Shown piece by piece: positions 60,231 to 64,000 of a stretch of DNA of 64,000 nucleotides. Position 1 is the first letter of the stretch. Each line of letters starts with the position of its first letter. The notes under the pieces were generated by a model. It was not told the origin of the DNA. It ran no database searches and worked only from the letters and a program-made list of their open reading frames with translations. The stretch spans positions 1-64,000 of the forward strand of contig CALDSU010000001.1 of NCBI GenBank assembly GCA_937924525.1. Direction: 5' to 3'. This DNA is from an uncultured Bryobacteraceae bacterium. GTDB lineage: Bacteria > Acidobacteriota > Terriglobia > Bryobacterales > Bryobacteraceae. The translations under genes were made by a program, and so were the position numbers.

Positions 60231-61445
60231 ATGTCGAACACCGCTCTGCTACGCGAAACGCTCGCTGCCGGAGAAGGCATCGTCCGCCTGGCGCCCTGCT
60301 GGGTGCCCCGTTCGTTTCTGATGCCCGGCGGCCGCCTGAAACTCGATCCCCGCGATCTCTATGCGCTCGGCGCGCACCGCGGCGGCATCGACGAACGCTG
60401 GTTCGCCTCCACCACCAATGCCGACAATGGTCCGGGCACCCCGCCGGACGAAGGCCTGAGCTACATCGCCGCGGAAGGCAAGCGGGTTCTGCTCAAAGAG
60501 GCGGTCGAGCTGCTCGGCGACGAATTCCTCGGCGCGGACGTCATGCGGGAATACGGCGGCTGGAATGTGCTGTGCAAATTCTTCGACAACCTGGGGCCGA
60601 TTCCGCACCACATGCATCAGATGGAGGAGCACGCGCGCAAGGTAGGCCGCAAGGGCAAGCCGGAGGCGTACTACTTCCCGCCCCAGTACAACTTTAAGGA
60701 CAACAACTTCCCCTACACCTTCATGGGTCTCGAACCGGGCACGACGAAAGACGACATTCGCCGCTGCCTGGAGCGCTGGAACGAAGGCGACAACGGCATC
60801 CTGTACCATTCGAAGGCGTACCGGCTGCAACCGGGGACCGGGTGGCAGGTGGACGCCGGCATCCTGCATGCCCCTGGGTCGCTGGTGACCTACGAGCCGC
60901 AGGTGAACTCGGACGTCTTCGGGATGTTCCAGTCGCTGGTGGAGGGCCGCGCGGTGCCGTGGGCGCTGCTGGTGAAGGATGTGCCGGAAGAGCACCACCA
61001 CGATCTCGACTACCTCATTGACATGCTGGACTGGGAGGCGAACGTGGATCCCGAATTCGCCAGGCACCGGCGGTTCTTCCCGACTCCCGTCCGGGATGAG
61101 GCGGAAATGCGCGACGCTGGCTACAGCGAGAAGTGGGTGGTTTATTCGACCGCGCACTACTCGGCCAAGGAACTCACGGTCTTCCCGAAGCGGACGGTCG
61201 AGATCCGGGACGCCGCGGCCTACGGGCTGATCCTGACGCAAGGCTACGGCAAGATCGGCGTGCACGCAGTGGAGACGCCGGCGTTGATCCGCTTCGGTGA
61301 AATGACGCGCGACGAGTTGTTTGTGACGGCGGCCGCGGCGGCGCGGGGCGTGCTGATTACGAACGCGAGCGAAACCGAAAACCTGGTGATGTTGAAACAT
61401 TTCGGGCCGGGCAATCCGGACGCGAAAGGACTGATCAAAGCATGA
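60231..61445 (+). CDS. Cupin-fold sugar-isomerase-like protein
   Basis: A 404-residue protein with a double cupin layout resembling type I mannose-6-phosphate isomerase. IPHHMHQMEEHARK (~124-137) and the downstream GWQVDAGILHAPGS (~204-217) provide the His/Glu metal ligands of the first barrel, and TQGYGKIGVHAVETP (~337-351) belongs to the second. Substrate unknown. ATG at 60231; TACAAT (60183-60188) is a possible -10. It is coupled by ATGA to a TIM-barrel epimerase and followed by an aminotransferase, suggesting a sugar or keto-sugar pathway. Confidence 0.65.
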   Translation: MSNTALLRETLAAGEGIVRLAPCWVPRSFLMPGGRLKLDPRDLYALGAHRGGIDERWFASTTNADNGPGTPPDEGLSYIAAEGKRVLLKEAVELLGDEFLGADVMREYGGWNVLCKFFDNLGPIPHHMHQMEEHARKVGRKGKPEAYYFPPQYNFKDNNFPYTFMGLEPGTTKDDIRRCLERWNEGDNGILYHSKAYRLQPGTGWQVDAGILHAPGSLVTYEPQVNSDVFGMFQSLVEGRAVPWALLVKDVPEEHHHDLDYLIDMLDWEANVDPEFARHRRFFPTPVRDEAEMRDAGYSEKWVVYSTAHYSAKELTVFPKRTVEIRDAAAYGLILTQGYGKIGVHAVETPALIRFGEMTRDELFVTAAAAARGVLITNASETENLVMLKHFGPGNPDAKGLIKA

Positions 61446-62311
61446 AGTTCGGCGTGAACACCTTCATTTGGACGGCGGCGTTCGGCCCGGAGCAGCTCGA
61501 CCTGCTCGGGCCGATTAAGGCGGCGGGCTTCGACGGGGTTGAAGTGCCGCTGTTCGACGCCGCCGGCTTTCAGGCGGACGTGATCCGCAAGGGGACCGAA
61601 GCGCACGGTCTGGAGTGCACGGTGTGTTCCGTCATGGCCGGCGGGCGCAGCCTGATCTCGTCCGACGCCGCCGTGCGGGCGGCCTCGCTCGCGCACTGCA
61701 AGGATGCCGTGAAGGCCGCGGCCGAGGCGGGCGCGCGCCTGATCGCGGGACCGCTGTACGCGCCCGTGGGCTACCTGCCGGGACGGCGGCGCACCGCCGA
61801 CGAATGGCGGTGGTGCGTTGAAGCCTACCAGGAACTGGGCCCCACGCTGGATCAATACGGCGTGACCGTCGCCATCGAGCCGCTGAACCGCTTCGAGACG
61901 TACTTCCTCAACACCGCCGCCGACGCCCGGGCGCTGGTGGAAGCCATCGGCCATCCGCGCGTGGGCGTGCTGTTCGACACGTTCCACGCCAACATCGAGG
62001 AGAAGTCCATCGCGGACGGCTACCGCACCGTGGGCCCCTACCTGAAGCACGTGCACACGTGCGAGAACGACCGCGGCACGCCGGGCAGCGGGCACGTCGA
62101 CTGGCAGGGCGTATTCGCGGCGCTCAAGGAAGTGGGCTACGACGGGTGGCTCACCATCGAGAGTTTCGGGTTTTCGCTGGGTGAGTTGTCCGCCGCCGCG
62201 CCCATCTGGCGCGACCTGGCGCCCACGCCCGAGACCATCGCGTTTGAGGGCGTCAAATTCCTCAAGCAGGCCGCTTCCAGCCAGGCGCGCGCCGCGCGCA
62301 TGGACCTGTAA
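61442..62311 (+). CDS. Sugar phosphate isomerase/epimerase family TIM-barrel protein
   Basis: A 289-residue AP-endonuclease-2-like barrel. Metal ligands typical of D-psicose/D-tagatose 3-epimerases are visible: Glu in AIEPLNRFE (~142-150), Asp in VLFDTFHANIEE (~177-188), His in KHVHTCEND/GSGHVDW (~203-222) and Glu in LTIESFG (~238-244). The closest functional analogy is ketose 3-epimerase, but myo-inositol and hydroxypyruvate enzymes share the fold. ATG lies inside the stop overlap with the cupin gene. Confidence 0.85.
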   Translation: MKFGVNTFIWTAAFGPEQLDLLGPIKAAGFDGVEVPLFDAAGFQADVIRKGTEAHGLECTVCSVMAGGRSLISSDAAVRAASLAHCKDAVKAAAEAGARLIAGPLYAPVGYLPGRRRTADEWRWCVEAYQELGPTLDQYGVTVAIEPLNRFETYFLNTAADARALVEAIGHPRVGVLFDTFHANIEEKSIADGYRTVGPYLKHVHTCENDRGTPGSGHVDWQGVFAALKEVGYDGWLTIESFGFSLGELSAAAPIWRDLAPTPETIAFEGVKFLKQAASSQARAARMDL

Positions 62312-62330
62312 AGTTCAGTAGGAGGCCGCC

Positions 62331-63638
62331 ATGACCCGGGACGAGATTATCCTGGCGCACAAAACCCACCTGTTCCCCGCGGTGTTCCACTATTACTCCC
62401 AGCCGCTGGTGATCGACCGCGCCAAGGACCAATGGGTTTGGGATGCCGACGGAAACCAGTACCTGGACTTTTTCGGCGGTATCGTGACCATCAGCGTCGG
62501 ACACGCCAATGAGTACGTGAATGCGCGCGTCAAGGAGCAGATGGGCCGTTTTGGACACGTCTCGACCGTGTTCGCGAGCGAACCGCAGGCGAGACTGGCC
62601 GCCAGGATCGCCGGCATAACGCCCGAACAAAAACTCACCAAGACGTTTTTCACCAACAGCGGCACCGAGGCGAACGAGACAGCTATCGTGGCGGCGCGCT
62701 GCTACACCGGATCGAGCGAAGTGATCGCGCTGCGGCACTCGTATCACGGCCGCTCCGCGCTGATGATGACGCTGACCGCTCACGGCTCCTGGCGGCTGGG
62801 CGGCGTGCCGCAACCCGGCGTCGTGCACGCGCACAACGCCTACTGCTATCGCTGCCCGTTCGGGCTGACTTATCCGGCGTGCGAAGTCCGCTGCGCGCGC
62901 GACGTCGAAGAACTCATCCGGACCACGACCTCCGGGAGAGTGGCCGCGTTCATCGCCGAGCCGATTCAGGGCGTCGGCGGCTTCATCACGCCCCCCCGGG
63001 AGTACTTCGCCATCATCCAGGAGATTGTCAGGAAGTACGGCGGCCTGCTGATCTCCGACGAGGTGCAAACCGCCTGGGGCCGGACCGGCGGGAAATGGTG
63101 GGGCATCGAACAGTACGGCGTGACGCCGGACATCATCACCTCCGCCAAAGGCCTGGGCAACGGCGCGCCCATCGGGCTGACCGTCGCGAAACCGGAGGTC
63201 GCCGACGCGCTGAAGGGACTGACGATCTCGACTTTCGGAGGTAACCCCATCTCCACGACCGCCGGACTGGCGGTGCTGGACTTCATCGAGGAACACCAGC
63301 TCCGCGTGAACACGGCGGAGGTGGGCGCGTACCTGCGCGGGAAACTGGAAGAGCTCAAACAGAAACACGAGGTGGTCGGTGACGTCCGCGGCATGGGGTT
63401 GCTGCAAGCCTGCGAACTGGTGGAGGACAAGGCGAGCAAAACGCCTGCCCCGGCGCTCACGAACCGGCTGATGGAGGCCGCGCGCGCGCAGCGGATCCTG
63501 GTAGGCAAGGGCGGACTGTATGGCAACGTCCTCCGCATCTCGCCGCCGATGAATATCGGCAAGAGCGACGTGGACGAGTTCGTGCTGCGGCTGGACCGGG
63601 CGCTGGCGGCGGTGGCGGCGCCCGCGGCGGTGCGGTAG
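62331..63638 (+). CDS. Class III aminotransferase (AGXT2/4-aminobutyrate type)
   Basis: A 435-residue PLP enzyme. It has WDADGNQYLDFFGGIVTISVGH near 42-63, TNSGTEANETAI (~107-118), RHSYHGRS, ISDEVQTAWGRTG (~242-254, Asp contacting the PLP ring nitrogen) and the Schiff-base Lys in ITSAKGLGNGAP (~270-281). Similar to alanine-glyoxylate aminotransferase 2 and omega-amino acid transaminases. A CYRCPFGLTYPACEVRC segment near 168-184 has four Cys and is known in AGXT2-like members. It follows the epimerase gene by 19 bases, with GTAGGAGG before the ATG. Confidence 0.88.
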   Translation: MTRDEIILAHKTHLFPAVFHYYSQPLVIDRAKDQWVWDADGNQYLDFFGGIVTISVGHANEYVNARVKEQMGRFGHVSTVFASEPQARLAARIAGITPEQKLTKTFFTNSGTEANETAIVAARCYTGSSEVIALRHSYHGRSALMMTLTAHGSWRLGGVPQPGVVHAHNAYCYRCPFGLTYPACEVRCARDVEELIRTTTSGRVAAFIAEPIQGVGGFITPPREYFAIIQEIVRKYGGLLISDEVQTAWGRTGGKWWGIEQYGVTPDIITSAKGLGNGAPIGLTVAKPEVADALKGLTISTFGGNPISTTAGLAVLDFIEEHQLRVNTAEVGAYLRGKLEELKQKHEVVGDVRGMGLLQACELVEDKASKTPAPALTNRLMEAARAQRILVGKGGLYGNVLRISPPMNIGKSDVDEFVLRLDRALAAVAAPAAVR

Positions 63639-63947
63639 GCGGCGCCCTTCGGCGCGATCGTGGCGGAGGAAACTCCTCTCCTTTGCTCAAGTCGGCGAGG
63701 CGCATGCGGAGGAATTGCTGGCCGCGGTCGCGGCGCCGCCGGGCGGATCATGTTCGCCATGTATTCGCCTTCTCTCCCCAATGCCGTTTAATTCTCCAAA
63801 CTGCCGTCCAACCGGGGAAACCGACCTTTAGATCTTCGGCTATAGGCGGCTTAACGCGTTTTGGGTATACTCCTGGACGGCATTACGCTCACATTACACT
63901 TTGGAGAGGATCTCCCCGGCACAACACCACCGGCGAGGGGTGACTAA
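63639..63947 (+). other. Intergenic region after the aminotransferase gene
   Basis: A 309-base gap. No gene is seen in it. TATACT (63866-63871) is a likely -10 for the gene starting at 63948, giving a leader of about 70 bases. GAGAGGATCTCC (63903-63914) is a short inverted repeat in that leader. No intrinsic terminator for the aminotransferase operon was found. Confidence 0.5.
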
Positions 63948-64000
63948 CATGCATAAGCCAGTCAAATACGCAGAAAAGGCCCTGACTTACGTGGCCAAGG
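63948..64000 (+). CDS. Start of an unidentified gene (partial)
   Basis: ATG at 63948 follows GAGGGG with an eight-base gap and opens a frame that runs off the window after 17 full codons (MHKPVKYAEKALTYVAK). A -10-like TATACT lies 77 bases upstream. Too little is present to name it; the Lys/Ala-rich, amphipathic N-terminus has no obvious signal peptide. Confidence 0.5.

Overview
The window looks like a chromosomal segment of a high-GC, Gram-negative bacterium, most likely an acidobacterium of the Solibacter/Bryobacter type. This is inferred from gene content (GH78 rhamnosidase, DUF1549/DUF1553 cytochrome, hopanoid-type glycosyltransferase, PASTA-bearing PBP3, KorAB, meso-DAP type MurE) and not from a search. 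Almost all of it is ordinary single-copy housekeeping DNA. There is no CRISPR array, prophage or insertion sequence, and one clear pseudogene.

Layout. 1-645: end of an rRNA operon (23S 3' end, 5S, terminator). 686-5430: a secreted methyltransferase, a zinc-finger membrane protein, a C-terminal processing protease and guaA. 5435-9925: a translation block (rplM-rpsI, rpsB-tsf-pyrH-frr). 10175-16280: a TadZ/CpaE-like ATPase, tRNA-Leu(TAG), a metallo-beta-lactamase-fold hydrolase, a YtxH protein, a tandem DUF2007 protein, two tandem amidohydrolases and an unknown gene. 16474-17074: frameshifted capA remnant. 17160-21330: thrS, HpnI-like glycosyltransferase, M48 protease. 21359-24156 (minus): a reverse trans-sulfuration pair (cystathionine beta-synthase, cystathionine lyase/synthase). 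24268-29319: enolase-superfamily enzyme, dihaem cytochrome, secreted protein, cyclic-nucleotide-type MscS channel, rpmE. 29382-29576: a strong hairpin and a short unrecognised reading frame. 29760-37116: rhamnosidase, an efflux adaptor plus ATPase without permease, an FG-GAP protein and a SirB1-like protein. 37216-40587 (minus): korA-korB-CBS protein. 40724-57741: the division and cell wall (dcw) cluster. 57804-64000: DUF1549/1553 cytochrome, a cupin/TIM-barrel/aminotransferase operon and the first bases of another gene.

How the genes work together. The dcw cluster runs mraZ(1)-mraZ(2)-rsmH-ftsL-ftsI-murE-murF-mraY-murD-ftsW-murG-murC-ftsQ-ftsA-ftsZ, mostly with start/stop overlaps. It makes lipid II and the divisome core, but murB and ddl are not here. 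It opens with two divergent MraZ paralogues. Each is preceded by its own array of four boxes with an exact 10-bp period, and the box sequences differ between the two arrays. This is the most interesting regulatory structure in the window.

Second in interest is the gap upstream of rpmE on the minus strand. It holds a perfect Shine-Dalgarno sequence, a 47-codon frame and a long hairpin that no recognised gene explains. A recurring theme is -10-like hexamers lying only 6 to 12 bases before start codons, which suggests many leaderless or near-leaderless transcripts. All functional calls rest on reading motifs and gene order; no database search was possible.
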